DNA from: JBCCCJ01 sp039029315
Lineage (GTDB): Bacteria > Bacteroidota > Bacteroidia > J057
Length of the DNA: 64,000 bases
Direction: 5' to 3'
NCBI GenBank assembly: GCA_039029315.1
Contig: JBCCGK010000045.1
Coordinates: 20,951-84,950 of the forward strand
Part shown: positions 1-9,937 of the stretch, one piece after another
Layout of the letters: each line of letters begins with the position of its first letter
Position numbering within the stretch: the first letter of the stretch is position 1
Made by a program: the position numbers and the translations under genes
The notes under the pieces: generated by a model
Told to the model about the DNA's origin: nothing
Seen by the model: only the letters and a program-made list of their open reading frames with translations
Database searches by the model: none

Positions 1-1869
1 TATGGTCTCTTTCTGAGGAACAGCGTCAGAAGATGTATCTTTATCCCTTTTTTCCGCTTGTTCAGATTCATCTTGAGGTATTTCTGTAATAGGATGATCT
101 GTAGAAAGCTCCTGGGTTGGAGGCCTAACAAACCTCTCCTTTTCGTCTGGCTTTTTATCATATTCAGTGGCAGACTGTTGCTTCTCGGTCTCTTGTAAGG
201 AATCTATTTGACGGGGGTCTTCCTTTTTTATTGAATCAGTCTGTACATATTGCATCAGACTTGATTGAATAGCAATAAACCGACTCTCCCCTCCCCTAAC
301 TCTTGCTGTGGCTGTTCTCAGCAAGGATCGTGAAAACTCAGATTTGGGTTGATTCACCTTCCTGGCAGTTTGAGGGATCAGAAAACTCAACAATTGTGAG
401 ATATTCATGGCCTGAGATGGATAGGTCATTTTGTACTGCCAGACAGTTTGCCAGACTGTGCCAATTATTTCCTGTTCTTTTTCAAAACTTTCTTCAAAAA
501 ATCGAATTAATAAGAGCATGAAGCCAGAAAAACCTGGATAGATGAGTTCTGTCAAATGAAGTTGGCTTTCCTTCTTGACTTCTTTAGCCAATCGACCACT
601 ACTGCTATCCTTCATTTGTTCATTGAGTCCTGGTCCACTAAAAAGATCATCTTCTAATTTTTGTTTGACCAATTGAGGATGTTGTTGTAATAAGCGATCC
701 AATAATTCATCTGGCACATCTGGTTGAAGAGATTTCGCTGCCCACCATGGCCATTGACCCTCTCTGACATAAAAAATCAATAAGTCTATTTGTGCTTCAA
801 TACTCAAAGACTCCTTGGGCGGGGATACCGATTTTTCCCTTTCTACGATATTGGTCAAGGGATCCTCTCGTTCAGGTTTTTTTGTAGGTTCTTCGGTTGA
901 TGGAATGATTGATTCCTCCCTTTTCTCATCGCTTGCTACAACAGATATTTCTTCTCTTGATTGTTGCCAAATCCTTGTAAGCTGATCTTGAAAGCTATGG
1001 GTCTCAGGAGTCGAGATTCCTGGAAGGAGATCTTTCTGTTTCTCCAGGAGTTGCTGGACAAAGTGATCTTTCTGTTCCTCGTTGACCAATGAGAAGAATG
1101 TCCTGCTGAGATCAGCTACCCAATTTTCCTTGTTGAGCTGCTTGTTCTCGGAATATTCAGTCAGCAAATATGTCAAAATATTCCTGGTCAATATTTTTCG
1201 AAACTGAGCTACAGAGGGTTTCGTTCCAGGCAGCTTGTGAAAAATAGCCTCCAGGGTTTTGCCCGCTTTAAGGAAGTAATTCGCTTGGGCCGGGGAAAGA
1301 AGCTGTTGTAGGTGAGTGAGTTGGTCTGATGAGAACTGCTCCACCAACCTTTGGATGACTTGCTTCTGATTCGGGACCTCTTGCAATCGCCTGACCAAGC
1401 CTGTCGCATCATTCTCCAGCAATTCTTTCATTAACACAGCAAGATCAATCTGCTTGCCTCTTGCCCAGGGAGAGAGGTAACCAAACTGAAGGAAGTGAAC
1501 CAATAAATCTAGTTTGGCCTGAACAATCGGCACGCGCTGGACCGACTCCATTCCTCCAAGTGGAAGAGTAGATGAGTGGGCGGCTATCGAAGAAGCCAGG
1601 GCTTGTCGCAAAGCGATTCGCAGTTTTCTCTCAAGTTCTTCTACAAATTTTTCGGGAAGGATTTCCCCTACATCTATTTCGATTTTAGGGATGGTGAGCA
1701 ATTCATCTGGATGGGAAAACTCATCTAACACAGATTCTATCAAGGGAGAGAGATGTGTTGAAAAAATGTTGCTGATCAGGTCTTGCATAGGCTTTGCCTG
1801 ATCTTCATCATCCAGATGAAGATCAAACACTTGCCTGCGAATCATATGTGTCTGTTTTCCATCAGCCAT
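1..1869 (-). CDS. eCIS tape measure protein (CIS_TMP-like), 3' end off the window
   Basis: An open frame of 623 codons starts with ATG at 1869 and is still open at base 1, so the C-terminus is missing. The N-terminus (IRRQVFDLHLDDE..., then a segment ending PKIEIDVGEILP at about residues 70-80) matches the start of contractile-injection-system tape measure proteins: a short beta-strand opening, an amphipathic region and an 'IEIDLG'-type motif. The rest is Gln/Glu/Lys-rich and predicted mostly helical, with recurring 'LDLLVHFLQFGYLSPWA'-like segments (about residues 120-140; a related LLIFYVREGQWPWWA segment further on). Known role: the tape measure fills the tube lumen and sets particle length. 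The start overlaps the stop of the upstream J-like gene by 8 bases, which argues for translational coupling and fixes the start. Placement after the second baseplate gene matches Afp14 in the Afp/PVC order. Family assignment rests on motif and position. Confidence 0.8.
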   Translation of the reverse strand, partial: MADGKQTHMIRRQVFDLHLDDEDQAKPMQDLISNIFSTHLSPLIESVLDEFSHPDELLTIPKIEIDVGEILPEKFVEELERKLRIALRQALASSIAAHSSTLPLGGMESVQRVPIVQAKLDLLVHFLQFGYLSPWARGKQIDLAVLMKELLENDATGLVRRLQEVPNQKQVIQRLVEQFSSDQLTHLQQLLSPAQANYFLKAGKTLEAIFHKLPGTKPSVAQFRKILTRNILTYLLTEYSENKQLNKENWVADLSRTFFSLVNEEQKDHFVQQLLEKQKDLLPGISTPETHSFQDQLTRIWQQSREEISVVASDEKREESIIPSTEEPTKKPEREDPLTNIVEREKSVSPPKESLSIEAQIDLLIFYVREGQWPWWAAKSLQPDVPDELLDRLLQQHPQLVKQKLEDDLFSGPGLNEQMKDSSSGRLAKEVKKESQLHLTELIYPGFSGFMLLLIRFFEESFEKEQEIIGTVWQTVWQYKMTYPSQAMNISQLLSFLIPQTARKVNQPKSEFSRSLLRTATARVRGGESRFIAIQSSLMQYVQTDSIKKEDPRQIDSLQETEKQQSATEYDKKPDEKERFVRPPTQELSTDHPITEIPQDESEQAEKRDKDTSSDAVPQKETI

Positions 1870-4618
1870 TCAGCTTGCTCATACGATCGAGTTCTTCTTG
1901 GATGTAGGAATCTTCTGGATCATAGAAATGCTTGAGTAAAACCATCAAATGATAGGACAAAGCATCCATGCGTGATTGATCTGACAAGGGTTGGCTTTTC
2001 AGTACTTTCCATTCCTGATATACATGCTCAAATCCCTGCATTTGCTTCAATCCAACCCAATGGAATTGTAGAGACAAATGGGCAGGTGCATGGTATCGAA
2101 CCATATGTTCGAGCAGGGTTCTCAATTTGTCATTTCGGAATCTGGCTGTCCAGGCGGGAAGCACTATGCTGACAAGGCTGGAATATGGATCATCTGAAAA
2201 CTCTGCGCCCGCCTTGGTTTGATCCTCCGTGTCGACGAGTTTGCTCAGATTTTTGGCCTCTTTTTTGATCAGGGCTGCACTGGACTTTATGTGATTATCG
2301 GCCAATTCCTTGGTCAAAAAACCACTCAAAAACCCAATGATTACTCCGTCCTTGTTTTTCAGCACTACTCGCATTCCTTCATCCTTGGAGTCCTTTTCGA
2401 CAGAATAATTCTTTGCCTGAATGCCTGACTCTTGCAATTGCTTGACAAAACTCTTTTTGTTTTCTTTTCCTTTTTTGAAGGTGAAACCAGTTTCCAGATA
2501 TTTCTTGCCATCCTTACTTAAAACAAGGCGCGAAAGAATGGATTGTATAGGTCTGAGCAATACGTGCTCCATCAAATGAAAGCCTTCTCCTTCTGCATTT
2601 AATTCTCGCAGATACGCTATCAGTTTGCTTAATCCCTCTTCACACGCCTCAATATTCTCCCCTTGATAGACTTCCATTTCCTCTTTTGTATCCGGATGCA
2701 CAAATATGACTTTGGCTTGGTCCGTATCTATTCGATAGTGGTTTCTTTCAACGCCATTGGCAAGAATATCGGCCAGAATGGATTCATTTTTGGACTTAAA
2801 TACAAAAGAATTCCCTTTATCTGCCTTTGTGCTTTTGGCAGAGACCTTTACCCTTGGATTCTTTAGAATTTGAGACAGGGGTCTCTCCTGATAATCCTGG
2901 AACCCAAATAACAAAGAAATTCTTTTTTTCAGACCAGATACATTTTGAGGATCTTCTGCCCCTTTGAGATAGTTATATCCCTTTCCTCTTTCTCTGCTGA
3001 TGGAAATGTAATTTTGCAGGAATCGAACTTTGGACTTGATGATCTCCTGTTCGAATCCCTCATTTTCTTTCCCAGCAGCTTTTCTGTTCAGTGTGTTGAA
3101 TGAATCTGTCATAAATTCCTCCCCAAACCTTGCCAACAAATGATCGAGGAATCTGTTCCGTCGTTTGATCACAGGATCGAATTGCCGAACAAGTGTATCC
3201 AGTTCTTTGGCAAATAATTCCTTGTTCCTTCCAAGGATATCTTCTGCACCTGGCACATCATAAATGGGCTGGGAAAAATAGGTCTGTTCGATATCCAGGT
3301 CAGTGGAAAAAAAGGATCGCACGTGTACCAACTGAGACAGATAATTCGCCATTAATTGCTCATAAAACATCAGATACGCCTGTAGCTGCTTGGCGTGGGC
3401 TTTTCGCTCTCTTGGTGCTCGGGTGGGCAGCCCCAAATCTCCAATGCCATAGACTTCTGGGAAGCTATTCTGAATGCTATGATAGGCTTCAACTTCTTCC
3501 AACTTTCGGCTGGCAGTCGGCGGAGGAACATGGAGCTCCAACGGGCGCTCATACTGCAATCGATGCTTGGCCAATAGCATATCATAGGTATTGGAAGCTG
3601 TATTCAGATCCAATTCGTATTGAAGATCTCCAATCAAAAACTTGATGGGATAGTTCTCATCATAGCCTTGTCTCCTATCGAGAAAAAATGGAATATCTAG
3701 TTCCGCGTATGCATTTTCGCCCAGATTTGTGATTTCTGTGTCAAGGGTGCTGCCATTGAGCAACACGCGAAAGTTATTCACACTGACGATTCCATCCAGA
3801 TCGGTCAGGATTTGGATTAACCTTGATTTATGGACAGTATTGAGTAGATGCAAATCAGATTTTCGCAAATCCTCATATTTCACAAATCCATGCTTGGGCA
3901 GAGGACCGTTGAAGATATTCGCATGATTATCGCCTTGCTCTATTAATTCCTCCAGGGTTTGGAAGCGAATCTTTGGAGTCAGAGACTCTGCCACTCTGAA
4001 CAAGAGTTCTGCAAGCAATGATTCCGGAACCACATGTGGACTCAGATTAATCTCGGCCTGGAAGCTTATCATTTCCGGATCTAGGATTTCGATTGAGTCG
4101 AAGTCCTCTCCAAGATTTCTGTTGGAGGCAAGTAATTCCCTGGCTTGTTCCAGGATGGCTTTCGGATCAGGGTCCCGGCTTGTATCTAGTTGGATGAATA
4201 CTTTGTACAGTCCTGAGATATTCAAGCCCAGCTCACTTTTCTCCACAGTTGTGATCCAGGCATTTCTGATTCCTGTAATCTGATCAATCAAGATCCTGCG
4301 ATAGTCAAGCAAGGTCAATGGCGAGGCCGGAAGAACTTCGGCCGCAGGAAACAAGGCATTGTCCCGCTGATCAAAGGATTCATCCGACTTTCCAAATAGC
4401 AAGTCTGCTAATGGAAGATTGGCCTTATACCCAAGCTCTGTTATGGCGTAACAGAGGTTTTCCAGAATTGTGACACCGGGATCATGTTCATTGAAGTCCG
4501 TCCATAGATCCCCGGATAGTTCCTGAGCAAGATCAATTCCTTCCTGTCGCAAAGACTCGAAATCAGTGCTCGGCGTGAGCTTCTTCTTTTTGGGTATACG
4601 TATGGATTCAATGGCCAT
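1862..4618 (-). CDS. eCIS baseplate J-like protein (Afp12/gp7-like position)
   Basis: 918 aa. The N-terminal motif DFNEHDPGVTILENL (about residues 43-57) is the hallmark 'DPG(I/V)TLLE' signature of baseplate wedge J-like proteins in Afp/PVC-type particles. The remainder is a long mixed alpha/beta protein with several charged, Lys-rich stretches (residues about 590-620 and 710-790) and a C-terminal helical end. Known role of the family: the inner baseplate ring/wedge that links the spike hub to the sheath and triggers contraction. It lies 6 bp behind the fibre-like gene, and its stop codon overlaps the tape measure start, so it is an internal member of one long operon. Distinguishing Afp11- from Afp12-type is by gene order only: this is the second and smaller of the two J-like proteins. 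Confidence 0.82.
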   Translation of the reverse strand: MAIESIRIPKKKKLTPSTDFESLRQEGIDLAQELSGDLWTDFNEHDPGVTILENLCYAITELGYKANLPLADLLFGKSDESFDQRDNALFPAAEVLPASPLTLLDYRRILIDQITGIRNAWITTVEKSELGLNISGLYKVFIQLDTSRDPDPKAILEQARELLASNRNLGEDFDSIEILDPEMISFQAEINLSPHVVPESLLAELLFRVAESLTPKIRFQTLEELIEQGDNHANIFNGPLPKHGFVKYEDLRKSDLHLLNTVHKSRLIQILTDLDGIVSVNNFRVLLNGSTLDTEITNLGENAYAELDIPFFLDRRQGYDENYPIKFLIGDLQYELDLNTASNTYDMLLAKHRLQYERPLELHVPPPTASRKLEEVEAYHSIQNSFPEVYGIGDLGLPTRAPRERKAHAKQLQAYLMFYEQLMANYLSQLVHVRSFFSTDLDIEQTYFSQPIYDVPGAEDILGRNKELFAKELDTLVRQFDPVIKRRNRFLDHLLARFGEEFMTDSFNTLNRKAAGKENEGFEQEIIKSKVRFLQNYISISRERGKGYNYLKGAEDPQNVSGLKKRISLLFGFQDYQERPLSQILKNPRVKVSAKSTKADKGNSFVFKSKNESILADILANGVERNHYRIDTDQAKVIFVHPDTKEEMEVYQGENIEACEEGLSKLIAYLRELNAEGEGFHLMEHVLLRPIQSILSRLVLSKDGKKYLETGFTFKKGKENKKSFVKQLQESGIQAKNYSVEKDSKDEGMRVVLKNKDGVIIGFLSGFLTKELADNHIKSSAALIKKEAKNLSKLVDTEDQTKAGAEFSDDPYSSLVSIVLPAWTARFRNDKLRTLLEHMVRYHAPAHLSLQFHWVGLKQMQGFEHVYQEWKVLKSQPLSDQSRMDALSYHLMVLLKHFYDPEDSYIQEELDRMSKLNG

Positions 4619-4624
4619 GGATGA

Positions 4625-5545
4625 TTATTTGGGTCGGATGGTAAATTTGGGTTTGGACGGACGATCATCTTGCTGTGGTTGCCTCCTCTGTGGTGGTTGC
4701 TGTTGAGGGTGCTGTGGGAAATTTCGTCGTGACTGTTGGGGTTGGTCTACTGTCATGGGATTTTCATAGACTTCCTTTTCAAAATTGCTATCCCATATTC
4801 TCATCAGCCTGTAAAATATTTGCTTGGGTTGTCCACTGGCATCTTTGCCATAGTGGGTTCGGGTCTTTATTTGGAGAAGATATCTTCGATTTCCAGCCGT
4901 AGAAGTCCCTTCATCCAGTTTCCATCTGAAGAGAATTTTGTTCCAAAATCTTCCCCAAAACCAGGGGCTCCCCGCCCGAACCATATTGGAACGGGTTTTG
5001 GCGCCACGTTTGCCACTGGACATCAACAGAATCGCATGTGTCAAGGCAAAACGCTGATCTTTCTCATCATTGATGTGTGCCATGACTTCAAAGCCCATGG
5101 TTCCATGCAAGCCGTCCTTGATCGTGTGCCAATCTCCGTCTGCAGGAGCATAGTTCGAAGCAAAGGTGCCGATACGGCCTTCCATCGCCACAATGCCTTT
5201 GACATCCATTTTGTAAGCTGGAGTGATCGTACCTATGCCGACATTGCCTCCTTCCTGGATAAAAATCCGGGAATCTTTCTTTCCCTCAGCAATATTCAAT
5301 CCTCGTTGGTTGTTGGGATTGAGGTTGATACTAAAGGCCAGATTTTTTTCGCGCGTCTTTTCATAAAAACTCATCAGTTTCTCTGAAGGACCTTTCGCAG
5401 TTATTTTTAGCCCATTTTCTTCATCAAAATCAATTCCATCGTCCAGAATATTGACTGAAGATTCGATGAGATCCGCATAATGTTGTCCTGAAATGTTGCC
5501 GCGGATGAATATTTGAGAAAGAGATTGTCGAGTTCTTTTCGCCAT
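4625..5545 (-). CDS. fibre-like / receptor-binding candidate of the eCIS
   Basis: 306 aa, no signal peptide. Residues about 95-115 contain GNVGIGTITPAYKMDVKG, the 'VGIGT-x-P-x-x-K-L-D-V-x-G' shaft motif found in tail-fibre-like and surface proteins of Bacteroidota. After it comes a domain rich in W, R and aromatic residues (TMGFEVMAHINDEKDQ, WFWGRFWNKILFRWKL) and then a low-complexity Pro/Gln/Arg tail from about residue 262 to the end. No peptidase-S74 chaperone domain is visible. It lies between the two large baseplate genes with gaps of 6 and 10 bp, a position suited to a baseplate-attached fibre or accessory. The fibre role is inferred from motif and location; a structural cage or plug role is equally possible. 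Confidence 0.55.
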   Translation of the reverse strand: MAKRTRQSLSQIFIRGNISGQHYADLIESSVNILDDGIDFDEENGLKITAKGPSEKLMSFYEKTREKNLAFSINLNPNNQRGLNIAEGKKDSRIFIQEGGNVGIGTITPAYKMDVKGIVAMEGRIGTFASNYAPADGDWHTIKDGLHGTMGFEVMAHINDEKDQRFALTHAILLMSSGKRGAKTRSNMVRAGSPWFWGRFWNKILFRWKLDEGTSTAGNRRYLLQIKTRTHYGKDASGQPKQIFYRLMRIWDSNFEKEVYENPMTVDQPQQSRRNFPQHPQQQPPQRRQPQQDDRPSKPKFTIRPK

Positions 5546-5555
5546 TGTGCGCGCC

Positions 5556-8500
5556 TTATAGATTGATTGTCAGGGTGTAGGTGGTTTTTGTCGATTTCCG
5601 TCCGATGACCTTTGGCTTCAATCGAGGCTTGATGACGATGTGGTCAGCATCTTTGGTGATATCCCTTTTTCCCTGGAATCGGATAGGGGTTGGTATCTCA
5701 CTTGGCGCCTCCTCTTTTTCTTCAAACGTCAACTCAAATCCATGGTCTGTATCTGAGATCAAGACTCCCCAGGGCTGTGCTTGAAGGATAGACACATACT
5801 CTGTCTCCTTAGCTGTATCCCGGATTGTATATCTTCCTTCTGCCTCATTTCGGACAATATGTAAAATAGAAAATTTGGTCACAAATACCACATATGGTAA
5901 TCCCTTGATAAAATTGTGGATCATTTCTTCACTGATACTGGCTCCGATTTTCAAATCTTGAGAATCATCTGCCACCCAGGGACAAAGAAAGGCTTCCAAA
6001 TCCTTCCCAAGTTTTTTCATGGTTTCCCCATTATTTCGCCCCTCCACAAACTTGATTTTGCAATATACCCGTAGGAATTCATACTGTGGATTTCTCACCT
6101 TCAAATTCGCAAAAGGGGAAATGTGATTGGAGAGGTAAGATTCTATATCTGCCAGGGTTTTGTAGTTGACCTTGGGAGTTGTTGGGTCTGGAGAATCATT
6201 CTTGCCAGGGATGACGACCAATGTAATGCCATCTTCTGTTGAGAGAACTTCAGAATGACTAAGGTGAGTCAGACATTTTACCTGTTTCAGGGTATGAAAC
6301 TTACTCAAGGTAAGTCGTTCCAGGTCCCAGTGAGTAATGCCTCTGCCTTTGGTTCGAAGTCGTTCACTGACTCGTCCAAAGTATTCCCGATCTTCCTCCA
6401 CCTGGCTTCCCCCAAAAGATGGAAATGGCTGGGTAATTGACGATATCTCTGACTTTGCATGAATCAAAGTAGAAATGCTATTTGAAGAAAGGGCTTTTTT
6501 CAAGCGCTCTTCATTCCCATTATTTTCCCAGATGACCTTCATGGCCTGTGCCCGTACATCCAAGGCATGACAGAGGACTTCGGTATCTCCATCAACAGCT
6601 ACCCTTAACCAATAAATCCCACTGGGAAAGGTATCATTTCTTTTGCTGATGTCGTGTGGAACAAATAGTTGAACGATTCCTTTTTGAGTAAATCCATAGG
6701 TGGTATCGGACAAATGATGCTCCGTCTTGAATGGAATCCATGTGTTCTTGGACAAATAACTCCACTCAACCTCCGGCACCTGGAATCGCGTACTGCCTTT
6801 GTGTTTACTGGTTGTCAATTGGAACAACAAAGAAATGGTCTGTGGCGGAGCCAAATCCCGCAATCCAATATAGAGATAGGCATCATCCGTATATTGCGGC
6901 AGCAAATACATATCTTCTTCATTCACCTGCCGGGACCCTCTTGAATAGATGGTCTCCAGTCCAAAAGGATGAACGTGGAACACTTGCTCCGGTATGGATC
7001 GATCTCCTTGCGTCTGAACATCTATCTGTGTGGATGCCTTGTAAGACAGATGGAGAGATTTGAGCGTAGGTGTGTATGGCTGATTGGGAACAGCACGCTG
7101 AGCCAAAGGATCCTTGTTAGCAGGATTGGCATTGTGTGTGATCACATCAGCAAAAATCGTCTGATACAATTGATGTCCAAAAGCATGAGGAGGGTCAATC
7201 AGTTCCAACCGAAAATATCCAGCTGCTACCTGATTGGAATAAGATTGAACTTCAGCCAATCTTGGATCAGGTGTGATGCCAAAATTCATCAAATCTTCTG
7301 TCCCCAAGTGGATTTCGCATTTGGAGATGTCCTGAGCATCATTGTCAAATGAGTTGTTGTCGTCCTCTTTTTCTTTGACACTGAAAAGCTGACGATGAAC
7401 AGAGCCTAAATCATCTGGACCTGGCGAAAAGGAGTTCTGGGACAAAGCCGAAAATGCAATCTGGAAATCCTGGCTTTTGATATCAAGTACCTCTGTATCA
7501 TCTCCTATATTCTTAAAACCAGAATAATATTTCTGAAAAGCTGCATCTGTAGGTGGGATATTTTGCCAATCATAATGAAAGGTCAATTCTGTAATCGGTT
7601 TCCGAAATACTTCTGCATTCCCGACCATCATATAGGAGCCTTCAGTCGGAAGGGGACCAAATGGCTGAAAGGGAGTATTCGGATCCAGTTGCCCCAATTC
7701 ATTGAACAAGCGAATGTCCCGAATCCGATCCACAGATACATCAATATCTATGGTGCTAATTTTGAGATCCTTTAGGTAGGAGTATGGAAATGGTTCTGTT
7801 TGATGATTCAGCAGAATTTTGAGGACAGGATATCTGGTAGGATAGGCTCTCTCTCCTTCATAAAGCGAAGGTTCATATCCCACCCAGGCAGGTTCTGACT
7901 GTGGCAAGGATATTTTAAAATTGATCTGGTAGGATGACCATCTTCCAGGAGAGGATAAAATCTTGATGTAGTGCGGAGCAATTTCTCGCCATCCCTCTTC
8001 TGTCGAGTAGAAAAGAGAAATATTTTTCCCTTCTTTCCCTCGTTCTGGAAAAACCATCTGGAAGGCTTCCTCATCTGACACTCCAGAAACATTCTTGATA
8101 TCCTGGACAAGTTTTCGATATATATGGGCCGAAGTATCGACAAAGTTCAGTCGAATATTGGCCTCTCTGTTTCCTTCCTTCATGAACAGCGTAGGTGAAG
8201 CGATGGCCAGGCCAATATTGGCTTCTCCCATTGTCTTAAAAGCATCATGCTTATCATACTGCTCCTCCCCAAAGGTTGGCCATTCTCGATAGTCTTCTGG
8301 GAATGGCGTGCCAATCCCATCAGAAGAGTTTGCAACCGGAGCCGCGTACATCCCGGTAACCAATTGGTAGGAACTGGCACCTATTTCTTTGACTTTCCCA
8401 ACATACATGGTTCTCAAAGACTCAATCTGGGCATGATTAAGGGTGATATCTTTCTCTGTCCGGAAAATGATATCTGACCCATCTGAATTCCTTCCAGCCC

Positions 8501-9476
8501 GCAAACCAGTCCCTTCCTCTACCAAATAGGATTTGACATGACTAGAGAGATTAAAACATACATAGGCCTGATCTGGTACGACAGTTCTCCTTTTTTGTAG
8601 CAGGAAGTGATCATAATAAAATTCAAGGTGTCGGGCCGATACATAATTCAGATCATGTTGAGCATGTTTGAACAGATGCAGGAACACAATGAATAGAGCA
8701 ATGTCAGGTTTATGATTAGATTTATCCTTGAGGGAGGCATCAAAATAGTTGGCAAAATTGAATACCAGATAACTCAACACATTGTAAAAGGCTCGGTATA
8801 ACAGGCGCAACTTTACCAGAGCATTGTTGAGTTTTTCAATCAAATTGTCTCCTTCAAATATATTTTCAGGAGTAATATGATCAGGATGTGCTTCCCAAAG
8901 GGCATCAAAATGTTCATAGGATAAGCCCATTGGTCCGCCCAAAGCAGCCTTCTCTCCAGCGCCTACATCGTATGCAATAAGTTTTTGGAGGTGAGCCCGA
9001 AGTTTGATTTCAATGATGTTGTATAGATCCTGGGCCACTGTATTTTCCAGCCCTTTATAGGAAATATTGATTTTTGATACCTGCTTGAACCAGGTATCAA
9101 TTTTTGTAGCGATGCCAAGGATTTGCTCAAACAATTCTCTCAAGCGACCATATTTTTCCATCTCCTGATAGGACTGCCCAATTTCCGCCACCAATTGCTG
9201 ATGTTCTCTCTCAAGGGTCTCCAGGTCTGTGCTCACAATGGTCGCCAGCACCACGCTGATATCCGAGGTAAAGAATGATTCCCAATTCCCGCTGACTTCA
9301 TTTTTGTCATTGTAATGATTCAACAATTTGGCATAGCTCGCTGCGAAAGCCAATAGGTCTGCAAGATTCCTTTGATCTATTTTGGCATAGTCGGGGAGCA
9401 AAGCCGGTAATGTCCGACTGCTTTGGCTGCTGCCATTGCCAAAATAAGGAATCGAATCTTGATATAAAGTGTCCAT
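5556..9476 (-). CDS. eCIS large baseplate J-like protein (Afp11/gp6-like position)
   Basis: 1306 aa, larger than the second J-like protein of the cluster. The N-terminal third is predicted helical. The C-terminal third carries the baseplate J signature: EDREYFGRVSERLRTKGRGI followed by THWDLERL (about residues 1040-1070), then a beta-rich region and a 'NLKVRNPQYEFLRVYCKIKF' segment. This 'E..Y..R.SERL..K.R.(I/V)T..D.E.L' pattern is typical of J-like baseplate wedge proteins. Known role: the main wedge component around the spike hub. The gene begins 9 bp downstream of the gp25-like gene and is followed after 10 bp by the fibre-like gene. Its order (gp25, then this, then the second J protein) matches afp9-afp11-afp12 apart from the inserted fibre-like gene. 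Confidence 0.83.
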   Translation of the reverse strand: MDTLYQDSIPYFGNGSSQSSRTLPALLPDYAKIDQRNLADLLAFAASYAKLLNHYNDKNEVSGNWESFFTSDISVVLATIVSTDLETLEREHQQLVAEIGQSYQEMEKYGRLRELFEQILGIATKIDTWFKQVSKINISYKGLENTVAQDLYNIIEIKLRAHLQKLIAYDVGAGEKAALGGPMGLSYEHFDALWEAHPDHITPENIFEGDNLIEKLNNALVKLRLLYRAFYNVLSYLVFNFANYFDASLKDKSNHKPDIALFIVFLHLFKHAQHDLNYVSARHLEFYYDHFLLQKRRTVVPDQAYVCFNLSSHVKSYLVEEGTGLRAGRNSDGSDIIFRTEKDITLNHAQIESLRTMYVGKVKEIGASSYQLVTGMYAAPVANSSDGIGTPFPEDYREWPTFGEEQYDKHDAFKTMGEANIGLAIASPTLFMKEGNREANIRLNFVDTSAHIYRKLVQDIKNVSGVSDEEAFQMVFPERGKEGKNISLFYSTEEGWREIAPHYIKILSSPGRWSSYQINFKISLPQSEPAWVGYEPSLYEGERAYPTRYPVLKILLNHQTEPFPYSYLKDLKISTIDIDVSVDRIRDIRLFNELGQLDPNTPFQPFGPLPTEGSYMMVGNAEVFRKPITELTFHYDWQNIPPTDAAFQKYYSGFKNIGDDTEVLDIKSQDFQIAFSALSQNSFSPGPDDLGSVHRQLFSVKEKEDDNNSFDNDAQDISKCEIHLGTEDLMNFGITPDPRLAEVQSYSNQVAAGYFRLELIDPPHAFGHQLYQTIFADVITHNANPANKDPLAQRAVPNQPYTPTLKSLHLSYKASTQIDVQTQGDRSIPEQVFHVHPFGLETIYSRGSRQVNEEDMYLLPQYTDDAYLYIGLRDLAPPQTISLLFQLTTSKHKGSTRFQVPEVEWSYLSKNTWIPFKTEHHLSDTTYGFTQKGIVQLFVPHDISKRNDTFPSGIYWLRVAVDGDTEVLCHALDVRAQAMKVIWENNGNEERLKKALSSNSISTLIHAKSEISSITQPFPSFGGSQVEEDREYFGRVSERLRTKGRGITHWDLERLTLSKFHTLKQVKCLTHLSHSEVLSTEDGITLVVIPGKNDSPDPTTPKVNYKTLADIESYLSNHISPFANLKVRNPQYEFLRVYCKIKFVEGRNNGETMKKLGKDLEAFLCPWVADDSQDLKIGASISEEMIHNFIKGLPYVVFVTKFSILHIVRNEAEGRYTIRDTAKETEYVSILQAQPWGVLISDTDHGFELTFEEKEEAPSEIPTPIRFQGKRDITKDADHIVIKPRLKPKVIGRKSTKTTYTLTINL

Positions 9477-9485
9477 TCGGGATTG

Positions 9486-9908
9486 TTATTGGATGTCTGT
9501 GACGATGGTCCCTTCGGTTTTGTAAAATGGAAAGACAATATTGCTCCTGATATTGGTGCTGCGAACCGTATAGTGCAAGGTGATCCCAACTACTCCCTCA
9601 TCCGCAGCACTCTTATCGATTTCGATATCATCAATATCCACCCTAGGCTCGTAAAACAATACTGCTGTTCGGATCATATCCTTGATCAAAAAGTTGGTTG
9701 ACCCGCCAATGGGTTCAAACAATATACTCTTCAAATCACATCCGTACTTTGGTTTTACTGGACGCTCACCTGGCGTTGTAGACAGAAGAATGATTAGACT
9801 TTGCCGAATGTCTTCCTCCGCCGTGACCATTTTAAGGGTATTTCTTTGTTCATCAAAGATTGGGGGAAAACTCCAGCCGGTGCCTAAAAATGTTTTTGGA
9901 TTCTCCAT
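9486..9908 (-). CDS. eCIS gp25-like baseplate wedge protein (Afp9-like)
   Basis: 140 aa, close to the usual size for gp25-family proteins. It opens with FLGTGWSFPPIF, then VTAEEDIRQSLIILLSTTPGERPVKPKYGCDLKSILFEP, the conserved gp25 core: 'I..SI..IL.T.PGER...P.fG.dL....FEP'. The invariant PGER motif is present at about residues 46-49. Known role: a small wedge protein bridging baseplate and the first sheath ring; gp25 is among the most conserved components of contractile systems. It sits between the spike gene (29-bp gap) and the large J-like gene (9-bp gap). Recognition is secure from the motif. Confidence 0.92.
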   Translation of the reverse strand: MENPKTFLGTGWSFPPIFDEQRNTLKMVTAEEDIRQSLIILLSTTPGERPVKPKYGCDLKSILFEPIGGSTNFLIKDMIRTAVLFYEPRVDIDDIEIDKSAADEGVVGITLHYTVRSTNIRSNIVFPFYKTEGTIVTDIQ

Positions 9909-9937
9909 AATTCTTGTAAGCGTTCCTGTTTGTTCTT

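Noticed and set aside
3193..3645. 150-codon plus-strand frame inside the baseplate gene
   Set aside because: Shadow of the minus-strand J-like gene; no independent protein features.
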